Part shown: positions 39,523 through 53,192 of the stretch, piece after piece
Layout of the letters: the number at the start of each line of letters is the position of its first letter
Position numbering within the stretch: the first letter of the stretch is position 1
Assembly: GCA_051294375.1 (NCBI GenBank)
Contig: CM119269.1
Coordinates: forward strand, 12,192,896-12,256,895
Origin: Paraspadella gotoi
Lineage: Eukaryota; Chaetognatha
Direction of reading: 5' to 3'
DNA length: 64,000 nt
Position numbers and translations under genes: made by a program
The notes under the pieces: generated by a model
The model's database searches: none
Told to the model about the DNA's origin: nothing
What the model saw: only the letters and a program-made list of their open reading frames with translations

Positions 39523-42500
39523 CTATAAACAATTATAAAAAATAAAAAATTAACAAATCAAAATAAAAAACTCAAAATAAACAAAATAAAAGATAAATAA
39601 GAATAACAAAATCTCACCTGTGATTCAAAGTGACGGGCGGCGACGCCATATTGGCCGACAATCTCCTTTCGACGCCGCTTCGTTCGACGCCGCTCCTTTC
39701 CGGCGCCGTTTCTCTCGACTCTGGACTCGCGAACTGTTGGAGATACGACGCCGATGCCGTCGGCGGCGGAATGGCGCCGCCGACGCCACTCGAGGCGTTG
39801 ACGCCATCGAGGGAAGAATTTTGAGCGCCGAGATGAATCACCGACGACGAAGACGACGGCGGTTTTGAAGGAGACGTCTCGGCGACGCCTCTTTTCAGTC
39901 CCGACGCCGACGACGCCGATTTGCCGGCGCCGAATTTCTCGTCTCCTCGTGACGATTTGATTCCAGTTTTGACGCCGCGATGAGAGGATTTGGACGCAGC
40001 CGCAGCAGACGCCGACGCAGCAGACGCCGCAGCAGACGCCGACGCAGCAGGAGACGAAGACGACGATGGACGAGGAGCTTGGTCGGATGAAGAGGAGGAG
40101 GAGGAGGAAGAGGAGGAGAAAGGGGCGGAGGGATTGAAGCCTTTGGAGGTTGAAGGGACGCGAGTGTCTGTAGAGAGAGGGAGGAAAGATAAGAGAAAGG
40201 GAGGAAAGGAAAGAGGAAGGAAGGAAAGAAAAGAGAAAGGGAGGAAAGAAAAGAGAAAGGAAGGAAAGAAAAGAAAAAGGGAGGAAAGGAAAGAGAAATG
40301 GAGGAAAGAAAAGAGAAAGGGAGGAAAGAAAAGAGAAAAGGAGGAAAGAAAAGAGAAAGGAAGCAAAGAAAAGAGAAAGGGAGGAAAGGAAAGAGAAAGG
40401 GAAGAAAGAAAAGAGAAAGGGAGGAGAGAAAAGGGAAAGGAGGAAAGAAAAAAGAAAGGGAGGAAAGAAAGGAAAAATGGAGGAAAAAAGAGAAAGGGAG
40501 GAGAGAAAAGAGAAAGGGAGGAATGGAAAGGAAAGGAAAGTTGATAACCGAGTAGTTAGCTATACAACTTCTAAGCTATTGGGAAGAACTGAGTTGGACG
40601 AGGCAGTTTTCTAGACGTCAGTTCAACCTCAGTTTGCTCCCTTTTTCCTAATCCTTTTTAAATTTTTAATTAGTTAATTAATTAGTCTTTTTGGGTTCTT
40701 TTAGCTGTTTTTTTTTGGGTGGGTTTTTTAATGCCAACCCTGCCTATTACTCATTCTCAACTTCCCTACCATCCCTCATTATTCTTTCACATTTCCTTAC
40801 CTTCTTCATCCGCTGAACTCGATCGCGATTCTCCCTTTTCCTCCTCATCCGGTTTCAGCGGCAGCAGCGTCGGCGCTTCTTTCGCCGCGGCAGCTTTTCT
40901 CGCCTCACCGCCGCCGCCGCCGCTTCCGCTGAGGTCGTATACGGGAGCAGCGGCTGCACCGACGCTGGCGTATGGGTAAGCGCGAGTATCGGAAGGAAAG
41001 TATCGTTCTTCGGAGTCGTAAAGGTAAGGGGCTCTCTCCTCCACGAATCTGGTAAAAGGATATTAATTATAAATTCTAATAATAATTTGAATATTTTAAA
41101 AAAGTCTTACCTTTGGTGACTCTGGTAAGCGTACATAGCGCCGACGGCCGAATGCGCCGGGTGAGCGTGAACCTGCGCCGCCGCCGCCGCCGCGTATGAC
41201 GCCGCAGAGTGGTAAAGAGCCGCACCGTATCTTTCCATCGACTCCTTAAGAAGTAAGGTCGAGAAAAGGTGACAATAGGGTAAGTTTGAAAAGGATTCAG
41301 AGTGAGACTCTCCATCTTGTTTTTCCTTACCTGATAAGATAGCGCCGTGGACGGATAAGCAGCGGCCGCAGCCGCCGCCGCCGTCAGAGCCGCGGGGGAA
41401 TGGTGAGGCGCTTCCGTCGCCGATCCCGTGGCGGTGTTGGCGCCGTCAGTCGGCGATGGATAAGAGTCGGCGTCGCCAAAGTCGCTTCCGCCGGCGCCGG
41501 CGACGCCGATGCCGACGGGCGGCGTCGAATAGGGAGACTTTCTCGACGAAGATTTAATCTAAAGAAAAAGAATAGTTCTTTAATCTCATTTGCATATTGT
41601 AGTTACGGCATTAACTAATAATACTGATTTTGGTGTTTATAAAAATGAATTAAAAAAAAATATGTATCATTTCGACGTTTTCGTTATTAATAAAAAAAAT
41701 AATAAACAACAAAAAAGAAAGTTCGAATAGTGTCTTTAAAAAATTTGAAAAAAAAATTGACTCCTTATTTTATTTTATGCTTCATGACTGTTTATCTGTG
41801 AATAAAACCGAACTTATTTGATAATTTTAGATGCCGATTGATTTCCTGCGTTTTGTAGAATAGGAAAACGCTAAATTCCTAAAACGAAAAAAATTAATTT
41901 TTATGACAATTTGTATTTTTAGAAGAAAAAAAAAACGAATACGAATTAATCGTGATCCGACTATTTACCATGTTATTTTTAAAATTATTTTTAAAATTAA
42001 AACAAATATTCAGGTTCCTCACCTTCGCACTGCTTTTGGCCTTTCCCGACGCGGTTACGCCGCTCCCGGACGACCCGCTGCCGCTGCCGCTGCCGCCAAA
42101 AGGAGAATCCCCGCCGCCCACGCCGCTCGCCGACGCGGCGGCGCCGAGATGGTCTCGATTGGCTGCGCCGCCGCCCAAGGTCTGTTCCAACTGAAGCTGA
42201 GCATCTTTGGCTTGAACCTCACTGGTGGCGGGCGGGATGGCAGATTAGTACTATGTGGTTACGTCGGTGATCATTGTGGTCGAAATGTGGTTAAAATGTG
42301 GTCGCAAGGAAATCCAGGTACTAATTCTCTCTCTCTCTCGCTCTCTCTCTCTCTCGTCCAGTACGTATCGGGAACAAATAATCTTTACATCTGACCGAGC
42401 TAAGTTTCTGAAACTTTGAAATGGTAATAACGTGGGCCTCTGAGTTTGTGAGATCAAGATTAAAATTCACCTCAAGACGTAATTGACGGACACGATGCAA

Positions 42501-42955
42501 TGAGGACGAGATGACCTCGAATTGTGGACTATGGTGGCGTAAGATTGCATCCAGACCCATCCACCATCTTTGGCCATGAAGCGATAGTATTTGGTCGTCA
42601 CTTGTCCTTTTAGCAGAACTGGCAGATTTAAGATTTGAGATTTAGGTATTAAGATTCAGGATTTCAGAAAAACCTGGAAGATTTATGATTTATAATTAAA
42701 ACTGGAAGATAAAGTAGCGATTTAAAACGTTATTAATCGAATTAAATTAATGTACTATCGAGGACAAAATAATACTAAAATACACATACAAAAAAGAAAA
42801 AAAATCAATGCTGTAGGCGGTTTTTTTTTCGGCGACCAGATGCTGTGGAAATAGTTTTCATATTAGATTAGTTATTCCCTTCATGGGTGTTCCGATTAAG
42901 TGTGAAGAACGAGGCAGATTTGAGACAATACGGTGAAGTATGACCCCTCAAGCCG

Positions 42956-43022
<67 letters not shown>

Positions 43023-43770
43023 ATTAAAGAAATAAAGAAAGAAAGAAAGAAAAGAAAGAAAAGAAAGAAAAGAAAAGAAAAAGAAAGCCTTAAGGTAAAA
43101 GAGGCGTTAATTGAAAGGCCAAAGTGTTAATGAGGTTAAACGGTTATTAAATAAATTCCCTATCGCTCCTGACAAAGCTAAAAAAAAGGAGTCAACTCTC
43201 TCTGCATTGGTTTAGGGTCTTGTTGACAATTACAAGATTAATTATATCAAATAATTGTTCAAATATTGTATCAAAATATATGTAGTTTTGCGCGTTTTTT
43301 TCAAAAGCTTTTCGATTTCCTCCTGTTCCACTTTTAAGACAGTTTTGTTTACAGTTTTTTGATGAAGGCGAAGCATCCAAATTGCAATTATGTGTCAAAG
43401 GCGGTCCACTTTTCACCGCGATAAGTTTCATCCTAATTTCAAAGGAAGACTCCTTTTTGACAAAAATCGTTTGTTATTTTTGATAAATGTCCCCGAAAGA
43501 GTAAATCCATTTAGCAAAGTTGAGGCGTGATCTACGAGCGAACGATGTTTAGAAAAAAAAGAATATTTATAAATTTATGCTCTTGAGCAAAGGAAAGAAA
43601 GAAAGAAAAGATAGAAAGAAAAAGAAAAAGAGAGAAAGATTTATTATCTTCATCTGGAGCATTCGACATGTCTCCTCCTCTTTCAAAAGTTATATGAGAA
43701 ACTTAGAGAAGAAAACTTCCTCTAAATACGATGATAAACTGAAGAGAGCGAGAGCGAGAGAGAGAGAGAT

Positions 43771-43818
<48 letters not shown>

Positions 43819-44980
43819 AATAAGGAGTTGATTTATAAACGGATAAGTCGTGGCTTCGTGAACCGTCACCAATCACCAACGCCACAGGCGAAGATTGGCG
43901 CGCTTAAGAGAGAGAGACAGAAAAACTGCGTCACAAAAAGTCTTTTTAAATTCAATCGCGTGACGTGGATTTCACATCGTCCAGCCGGTTGAAAAAAGAC
44001 GATGTAAGCGATTTAGTTTTAAGAGGATCAAATTAAATTTAGCGAATGATTTATAATTAAAATTTAATCCGAAAAATAATAACCGTCGACCCTGAACCGA
44101 CGTTCCAATGATGGCCTTTACTTATAGACATTGAAAATTGCACATTGCACAATGCAAATTGCACATTGCACAATACAAATTTCATGTGGACGAACAAGTT
44201 ATTGAAACAAGAGTAAATTTCTCCCTTCGGGCAAAACGTAAACCAAAACATCACATTTCATTACGTTACGTAATCACGCGGAAAGGAAAGCGTTAGAGCG
44301 AGGTGACAAGGTGACATCGAAGACGACGACGACGACGNNNNNNNNNNCGAAGACGACGACGACGACGACGCTAAGGGGCGCGGACCACCGGCGACGCTGA
44401 TCTCTTTTCTCTCCTTAAACGAAAACTCATCGAATCCAAATTGGATTGGAGATTTTTCTTCTTTTTTTTTAATTTTGACGACAGAAGATATCGAAGTTTC
44501 GACTCTTTTCCTTGGAACAGATTAAGATTGTTTAATTAGTTTTTGAGTTTTATAAAAAAAAGTGTGGGTTTTTTTCGTTTTTTGTGGGGGAACATTTACG
44601 TCAATAAGTCAATGTTTACGTAAGGAAGACGCCCGGACCCCAATTCCGAGAAGAAGGTTACATTGTGACAGTTTCTAAACTGAAACTAGTTTCTTAGACT
44701 TACGGGTGTGGTGGCAGTAGCGCATGTGCATGATGTCACAGCCATGGATGTAATGGAAGAGAGTTTTTTCTATGAGATCTTGAGGTTCGTATCCCGTTAG
44801 GTGGGCCACTCTGTGAGAGGGAGACAGAGAGATGGAGATAGAGTGTTAGCTCTCCTCTACACTAGGGTCTAAAGTTCCATGTCAACATCGCTTTAAAAAG
44901 AGATAATATAAAGGTGTTATTGTATTCAATTGTGTTAATATCGTTTTTGATATTAATATAAAAAAATAAAGGTTCTTTGG

Positions 44981-45037
<57 letters not shown>

Positions 45038-45712
45038 GTCTTACCTGGCGTCCAAGAAGATAAGTTTGAGATCTAGTGACGCGCGAAACATAAACATGTT
45101 TCCGTACATTTTGATTTCTGTGATGGCAGAGGGAGGAAGGGAGTGACCGACTGCGACGAGGCCGACGTTCTGAGACAAAGAAATCGCAAAGAGAAATCAC
45201 AAAGAGAAATCACAAAGAGAAATCACAAAGAGAAATCACAAAGAGAAATCGCAGTTAATCACAACTGATGAACAAAGTTGATCAGAGACTAAAATTAATC
45301 AATATCATTTTTTTTAAATCGAAGTTTAAAAGCACCTATAATTTAAATACAAATTACAGGTTTATTATACGATTCACTTTAACCAGATATTATTATTATA
45401 TATATCAAACATACAAACACAAAAGTTAGCCGTTGTTAAACCTGATAGCAGCCATCGTACGGCGCAATGTCGAGGGTATATTGCTTGATCTTCAAGTAAC
45501 CGGAGCAATGTATCACCTGGAGGCAATGATTATTAACAAATTATATCAAAAATATATTGTTAAAAATAGTTTTAAATAGTTCCGAAAACGGACATAAAGG
45601 GTTTATCATCATCTTAATATTTAGCGCCGAGGTTTCGCTCGGTAAACTTTGCGAGTCTCTAAGATATTAAGGGATTTTAGAGGAGAGAAATAAAACAAAG
45701 AAGAGAGAGAAG

Positions 45713-45792
<80 letters not shown>

Positions 45793-46964
45793 AATGAAAA
45801 AGGGCAAACAAGCGAAATAATTGAAAAATTCAGAAATATGATTTTCTTTTTAAATAAAGAAATCAATGTTTGATCTCATTGTACATTCTCACCTCTCGCC
45901 TTTCTTTATAGTTTGAAATCACAAACAACAACAACATTTGAGCCAAAAGTAAATTAATTATCGGGACTCGAACCTCAGATAAAAAAAGAAACTTTGCCCA
46001 CCAAAGAAGAATGAGAAAAAGAAAGAAAGAAAAAAGAAAAAAGAAATAAATTTGTGAAAATGAAAATGACTTCTTCGCTTCTTTCATCTCGACTTACGAT
46101 TCACACACAAAAAACCTTCGATCTTTAAGCGTGGATCCAATTGTCTGGAATTCCGCACAAGTCCCCCCGGGAGAGAGATTTAAGATCTAGTAGAGAGAGA
46201 GATCCTAACCTCCCGCGGGCGGCGAAACGATAGACCATGGTTTCCGGTTTACATATTCTGTATTTTCTGTGATCCAAGAGGGAAGAAGGGAGTGACCAGA
46301 CCTGGCGACGAGGCCCGCACGTTTGACAGAACACAAAGAAAGTCGCGCAAAGAGAAAATCACAAAGAAAAATCAACACAGGAAGAACAATCACAAAAGAG
46401 CAATCTACAAGGTAGATAATCGCATTAATCACAAACGTGATGTAAGCTCAAAGTTGATCAGCTAGACTAAAATTATATGAACACTCAAAAAGGTTTGGTT
46501 TAAAATGCGAAGTTTGAAAAGCACCCTTACATAATTATAAACTCACACAATGTCACAGAATTAAATAATTATATAACAGAAGTTCACTTATTAAACCAGA
46601 TCACCTTCCATTAAAACTATCTCTCCATCCATCCACACCCTGCGACCATAAAACACACACAAAGTACTAGTGCCGTTGTTAAACACTACATAGCACATCG
46701 TAAACGGCACGCAATGTCGAGCGGTATAACTGCTTGTATTCTTCAAGTACCGGAGGCAATGTATCACAACTGGCAAGGCCATGATTATTCAACAAATTTA
46801 TCTGATCAAAAATATTTGTTAAAATGTTTTTATAACATACGTTCCCGAAATCTCGCAGAGTACTAATGGTTTATCATCATCTTAATATTTAGCGGCCGAG
46901 GTTTCGCTCGGTAAACTTTGCGAGTCTCTAAGATATTAAGGGATTTTAGAGAGAGAGAAATAAA

Positions 46965-47054
<90 letters not shown>

Positions 47055-47428
47055 AAAGGGCAAACAAGCGAAAATAATTGAAAAATTCAGAAATATGATT
47101 TTCTTTTTAAATAAAGAAATCAATGTTTGATCTCATTGTACATTCTCACCTCTCGCCTTTCTTTATAGTTTGAAATCACAAAACAACAACAACATTTGAG
47201 CCAAAAGTAAATTAATTATCGGGACTCGAACCTCAGATAAAAAAAGAAACTTTGCCACCAAAGAAGAATGAGAAAAAGAAAGAAAAAAAAGAAAAAAGAA
47301 ATAAATTTGTGAAATGAAAATGACTCTTCGCTTCTTTCATCTCGACTTACGATCTCACACACAAAAAACTTCGATTCTTTAAGCGTGATCCAATTGTTCC
47401 TGGAATTCCGCCAAGTCCCCCCGCGGAG

Positions 47429-47466
<38 letters not shown>

Positions 47467-47525
47467 AGAGAGAGAGAAGAAGAGAGAGAGAGAAGAGAGA
47501 NNNNNNNNNNNNNNNNNNNNNNNNN

Positions 47526-47605
<80 letters not shown>

Positions 47606-49433
47606 CCATAGGAATTTTGTGTTGAGCCTTATGCAACCAATGAGAGGCTTTCTAACTTCTTTCAAGATTGCCGCCCGACGACGACGACGCCGACGACGAC
47701 GACGACGACGTAACTTACCTTGTATCCCCCGGCGGTAAGGCCCGCGTTTCCGTTTCGCCAAAACGCATTTCATTCTGATGAAAAAACTTCGCTCGATTTC
47801 GTATTCCGTCAAAAACGTGGCTAAAATAATTAGGAGATAAGTTTAAAATTAATATTTTTAATATTTAGTATTTAGTATTAAAACTTGATTCTCACCTGTG
47901 TAAGGGTTTGAACTGTCAGCAAAGATGTCATTTCGTCGTGATCCGCCGGGTGAATGTATTCATAAATACTGTTTCCGGTTAATTCAACCTTAATTAAAAA
48001 AAAGAGTAGTATTTAAAAATAATTTAAAATACTTGAATAAAACGTTTTAAGATTTTTAGAGCGTAAATTTTAAATTTTTAAAGTTCAAAAGTAAAATCAT
48101 CCGAAAATAAATTAAATATCTACAGCACGATTCAATATCTTATCTGCAGCATCTCTAATTCGAACATCTGCAGCAAGTCTTGCTCCTGTAGCTATGGTAC
48201 TCCCAAATCTCTCATCCGCCGCCTTTCAAAACTACATCTGCAGTTCCCCAGATGCTGTATCTCTAAATACATAAGTTGCAGCACTTCTGAACCCTCCAAC
48301 TGAAGCAACATCCACCACAACCCACCTGCGAGAGTCCTAGATGCACGGACGCCGTCTCCGAGATGTACATGATCTTCCCGTCAGGAGCGATGACGAAGAT
48401 AAACCCGTCCAAAGTCTGAAGTAGATGCGACCCCAAGTCTTTGGCCAAAGGGCCTTCCAGGGATTCTGGCTGGCCGGCCGGGTCGCTCCCCAGTGGTCGC
48501 CCAGGCCTAAATTTTTAATATTTTTAAATTTAAATACAATAGTATTCTCTTATCTAATACTAAAAAAGAGTATTTCTCTGTATAGAAATGAAACATTTTG
48601 AAGAATGTTATTCTGTTGATGTTCATGGGAAAGTCAGGTACCCCTGGGAATGAATAAACGAGACTGTGAGAAAGTCTTGATTAAATTTTGATTTAAGTGA
48701 ACAAACAAGGATATTTAGATATGAGATAGTATGATTATCGAGTACAAAAAATAGTTTTTTCATACTGTTTGGGGAACAGAATAATTAAATGCAATATATT
48801 TATAGTAATATTTTCAAAAATAAATTTTTATTTTGAATTTTTATTACAGATTTCAATTCTTCATAGAAAGTTAGACCAAAAAAATAAAACACATGTTATC
48901 AAGAATTCGAGGACTTCAGCGTCAAATACGAAAAAAAAAATTCCACTTTTTTTCATTCTCTGTAATAGAAACTATTATTGATTAAACGTTTTAACTCATT
49001 TTTCGCAGCTTTAACATGAAAATATCATAAAAATAATTTACAAAAGTTTCTTAGTTTTTTTCGGCGAAACCAAACAGTTCTTAAAATTATTTTAAAAATT
49101 TTATGATTTTATAAGAATATTACTATAAAGAAAATTCAAAATAAATTTTTATTAAATTTTTTTTTAAAAAGGCCCAATTATTTTTCATTTCGTATACAAC
49201 AACAAAAAACATTGTTCAATCACTCCCACCTACTGTCCATTGTCCAAAGTCAAAAAAATTTAATGGATTTAATTTGAAATTGTCCACAAATTTCATAACA
49301 AACATGTGTAACTTTAAATTTTAAAAAAATCTTAATTCTTTCGTTTTTTCTGGTCTGTGTTAAAAGCTGTTGAAGTTTTTACCACTCTTTCACTGTTCTC
49401 ACTCGTTATTCGCACGTGCTCTCTGTCTCTCTG

Positions 49434-49464
<31 letters not shown>

Positions 49465-49544
49465 ATCTCTCGCTCTCTCTCACTTCCATAATCTCAAATT
49501 CATGAATGAATTTCCGGTCCTTGTATCCAACGCAAGCTCTTACT

Positions 49545-49619
<75 letters not shown>

Positions 49620-50439
49620 CCCTCCTCACTGCTGCCCTCTTTCGCTCTTTAACTCATCTTTCTCATCTCCTCCTCCTCCTCCTCCTCCTTCTCCTCCTCA
49701 TTCTCCCATCCATTAATGTCCCATCCTCTGGTACACAAACCATGAAAGAGCTTCTCCCAATCTGACACAGATCTTCGACTTGCAGGAAAAGGAAGGACAG
49801 TCAGCGCGATAGAGAGAAAGAGAGAGAGAGACATTGTCGCTAAATGGATAGCCAATTGTAAGGCGCATCTAATTTGAGTTCATTGCGCAGCTAAGCAAGG
49901 AAGGAAATTGGTTTTGCCCCAATGAAAGCGTCCATGAGACTTTATTAAGTGATTAAGCCAAAGTGGGCGTGGCAAATCATTTAATCGCGATGAAGTTAAT
50001 TGTGAAGGGTTGAGTGCTTTAACTCTCCGAAATCTCTTTAGAGCCTTCCATGTCTCTGAGCCTTGTCTTTCAACCTCTATGTCTCTGAGCCCTTGTCTTT
50101 CAACTTTCTTTGTCCCAAGAGACAAAACTTTTCTTCAAATTTTGAAACCTTTTCGTTTCAACGCCTCAAAGTATTTTTCTATTTTATTATACAGTCGATA
50201 TGGTTTTTTAACAATCTGTCATGATAATTTAAATTAATGTTTATAAGGTGACATACTAATTTTTACAAGGATTTTTACTGCTGTTATTTTGCTACTAACT
50301 TACAACTAACTTACGACTATCTTGCATATTATTTCAAAACAGGGCGGGGGGATTTTATTTATTTTTTGAGAGTGAAGACAGATGCTCTCTCACTCATCCG
50401 CAGTCTGCATTAGGAGAGAGAGAGAGAGAGAGAGAGAGA

Positions 50440-50533
<94 letters not shown>

Positions 50534-51492
50534 AACCAGCGTCATCCCTCGGGAAAAAGTTTCTTTGACAGATTAGTAAATGTCTTGTTTATAAAAACCG
50601 TTTGTTGATAATTCATGAAACGGATACAAAAATCTGTTAATAACGCGTATGGAACATTTTTATCTCATTTTGTTTTGATAAAATTTGATCTCTCTAACGC
50701 CTCAACACACTCAACAGAAATCTTTTGACCACATAACAACCGCCCCAGCTGAAAATTATGAATAAAATTAACAATAAACAATGTAATATTTTCTTTCAAC
50801 CTTTCGTTTCATTTTTCCCCGCCCTTTTCGAGCCCCGCGGGAGAAACCGGAGGAAATTTAGCTTCGGATGATACAAAAACTCTCTCTCTCTCTCTCCTCT
50901 CTCCTCTCTCTCTCTCTCTTTCTCTTCTTCTTTCTCTCACTCACTCACTCTGCTTCTTGTCAACCCTTGCCAAACAGAGCAGACAAGGTACCGATTTGGA
51001 AAAGGAGATAACAATGTCCTTCCACAAATAATGGTTCACCCTGTAACAAACAAAAGAAGAAAGCTTGGTGGGCCGGCCCCCGGCGTTTCTCTTAGGATTT
51101 TTCTCTCTATTGGCAGAGAATACGATTATATTATAGACCAATTTTATACATAATGTTTTAGAAACCTATGAAAATACATTATGACCATTATAAAAATTAA
51201 TTTATAGGTTTGTTTCTGAAAAGCCTTCAATTTACTTTCCTCCATGGTGTCTTAAAAGATAATATTACAGAAATAATTCTGTCTCGCAAATATTACGTAG
51301 GGTTTTCAGTCTAGTTTTCGAGATATCGGGGTTCAAATTTTGAGGTTCTTGGGTTCCAGGTGCGGGAGTTCACAATTTTTTTTTTCCGAGGAAAAGAACA
51401 GAAATTTTTCTGGTTCTAAACTGGGTTCGATTCTCGGAAGAAGAGCAAGTTTGTTTGCAGAGCGTCTAATTGCGACGTTGGGAGAAAGAGAG

Positions 51493-51527
<35 letters not shown>

Positions 51528-52295
51528 AAGATGAGAGAAGAGAGGAGAGAAGAGAGGATGGAGAGAGAAGATGGAAGGAAAATGGGCAAGAAAAGAGAAA
51601 GAGGGATATAGGTAAAATGGAGAAGGAAAAAGATAGGAGGAAAATGTGAAAAATGGAAAAGGAGATAGAATGAAGATGGAAGGAAAGAAGGAAAGAAAGG
51701 ACAGAAGAAGGAGGAAAAGAAGGAAAGAGAATAACCGACGGAAAGAAAGTGAAAAGACACTAATATAAAAACCTTTATTATACCCTTCGCTTCAGTAGAC
51801 ATTCACAAGGAAAGTAAATAGATTTTTAATATAAACTAAAAATTATCCTAATATAAATCCCCAAAAAAATTATCGGGGGAAGAATAGTAAAAAAGGCTGT
51901 TAATTAATCTTCAAATGTGACGGCAGAATAGATTGTAAATCTATTCGGATATGATCAAGTTAACTAGAAGATACAAAATTGTATATTTACAGTAGGAGAA
52001 ACGAAGTCTCTTAAACAGACAGATTATATTAGGCAATTAGGATAGGCATCAGTTAATCAGACAATGCAGATAGGCAATCGGGTTAATCAGACAATCATAC
52101 AGACAAGCAGCCGAAAAAAAAACAACTAATCTTCCCAAACCACACGAGACGCGTTCTTCTTTTTCGGTTTTACAAAGAAGAACAAAAAAGCGAAGCAAAA
52201 AATCGAACAAAAGGCGAACGAAATCCGAGGGAATACCAAAACAAAAAACATTTTTGTTTTCGTCATGATCTAAAGAAAACGGAAAAGCCACACTG

Positions 52296-52385
<90 letters not shown>

Positions 52386-53076
52386 AGAAGATGACTAATG
52401 ATGACCATTATATACGGTTGGAATTCAAAGATCGTTGTCAAATTTTTAACTACGAAGACTTTATTCAGCGTCCTTGGGTGGTCGTAGTGGAAAAAGAGAG
52501 AAAAGGAGAGAGAGAGAAGAGAGAGAGAAGAGAGAGAGAAAGAAGAGAGAGAGAGAGGAGAGAGAGAGAGAGATGGTGACTGGTTCCGTTGGCTGCCTGC
52601 GGTTCAAAGCGGTGAATGAGAGAGAGAGAGAGAGAGAGAGAGAGCAGAGAGAGAGAGATGAGAGAGAGAAGAGAGAAGAGAGAGAGGAGAGAGAGAGAGG
52701 AAGGGGGAGGGTGAGGGAGATAAAAGGAACCGATTATCGTAGTTGTCGTCGTCGTCGTTAATTAAGTCACCAGTTGAGGATCTTCATGCTTCATGCTTCA
52801 TGCTTCATGCTTCATGCTTCATGCTTCATGCTTCATGCTAGATAGCCGCAAATGACAGCAATGACCATTGCGACGCCTGTTGCAGTACCAGATGATCTCA
52901 TCTCGTGTCGCACAAATTTAAGAATGGAGAGTGTTAATTTTGAACTATTTAATGCATAATTAAATCGAACAATTACGAAGCGTGGAGGCTTCGCCATGTA
53001 ATTATCATTATCTTGGATATCACACGCAACTTTGATGGCTTTTTAGACCCAACAGAACGAAACTCTGACGGGGAGA

Positions 53077-53122
<46 letters not shown>

Positions 53123-53154
53123 GAGAGAGAGCAACTCCAGCCGCTGATCAGGAT

Positions 53155-53192
<38 letters not shown>

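Larger units (their letters stand above)
38248..41880 (-). repeat. Right arm of inverted duplication (better copy of the sim 3' half)
   Basis: Counterpart of 34363-38222. Exon frames are almost all intact in this arm. Confidence 0.9.
42640..44700. other. Large sim intron with GAAA and GA repeats and a 10-N gap
   Basis: Contains (GAAA)n (42956-43080), a GA run (43755-43815), a TTGCACATTGCACAATGCAA short repeat (44140-44180), a (GAC)n run with a 10-N gap (44338-44347), and no coding frame I can support. 43190-43560 has a few short open stretches that are conserved in the 61.8-62.2 kb copy only because that is a duplicate. Confidence 0.7.
47602..48689 (-). repeat. sim: PAS-A block, copy A (direct duplicate of 53189-54275)
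   Basis: About 1.09 kb holding three sim exons. Identical to the second copy except for single-base indels and an ACTT shift near 47712. It ends at TCTTGATTAAATTTT, after which the two copies continue into opposite ends of the same 4.5-kb block. Confidence 0.95.
48690..53160. repeat. 4.5-kb block B (inverted duplicate of 54275-58754)
   Basis: The whole block recurs in reverse complement. Landmarks: TTAAGTGAACAAACAAGG (48693; inverse at 58737-58754), the (TTCATGC)n array (52785-52838; inverse at 54598-54655) and AGCCGCTGATCAGGATGAG (53139-53157; inverse at 54277-54295). Differences are small indels. It is presumed sim intron; no exon is seen in it. Confidence 0.95.

Noticed and set aside
39344-39532. 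Poly-Tyr open frame
   Set aside because: It is the (AAT)n microsatellite read on the minus strand within a sim intron.
45172-45255. Regularly spaced short repeats that might suggest a CRISPR array
   Set aside because: Contiguous 13-bp tandem units with no spacers, in a eukaryotic intron.
49649-49855. 68-codon minus-strand frame repeated identically at 57590-57796 plus
   Set aside because: Identity comes from the inverted block duplication, not from conservation. The protein has a repeat-derived acidic tail and no motif.
50941-51141. 66-codon minus-strand frame in block B
   Set aside because: No domain, no splice context, and disrupted in the inverted copy.
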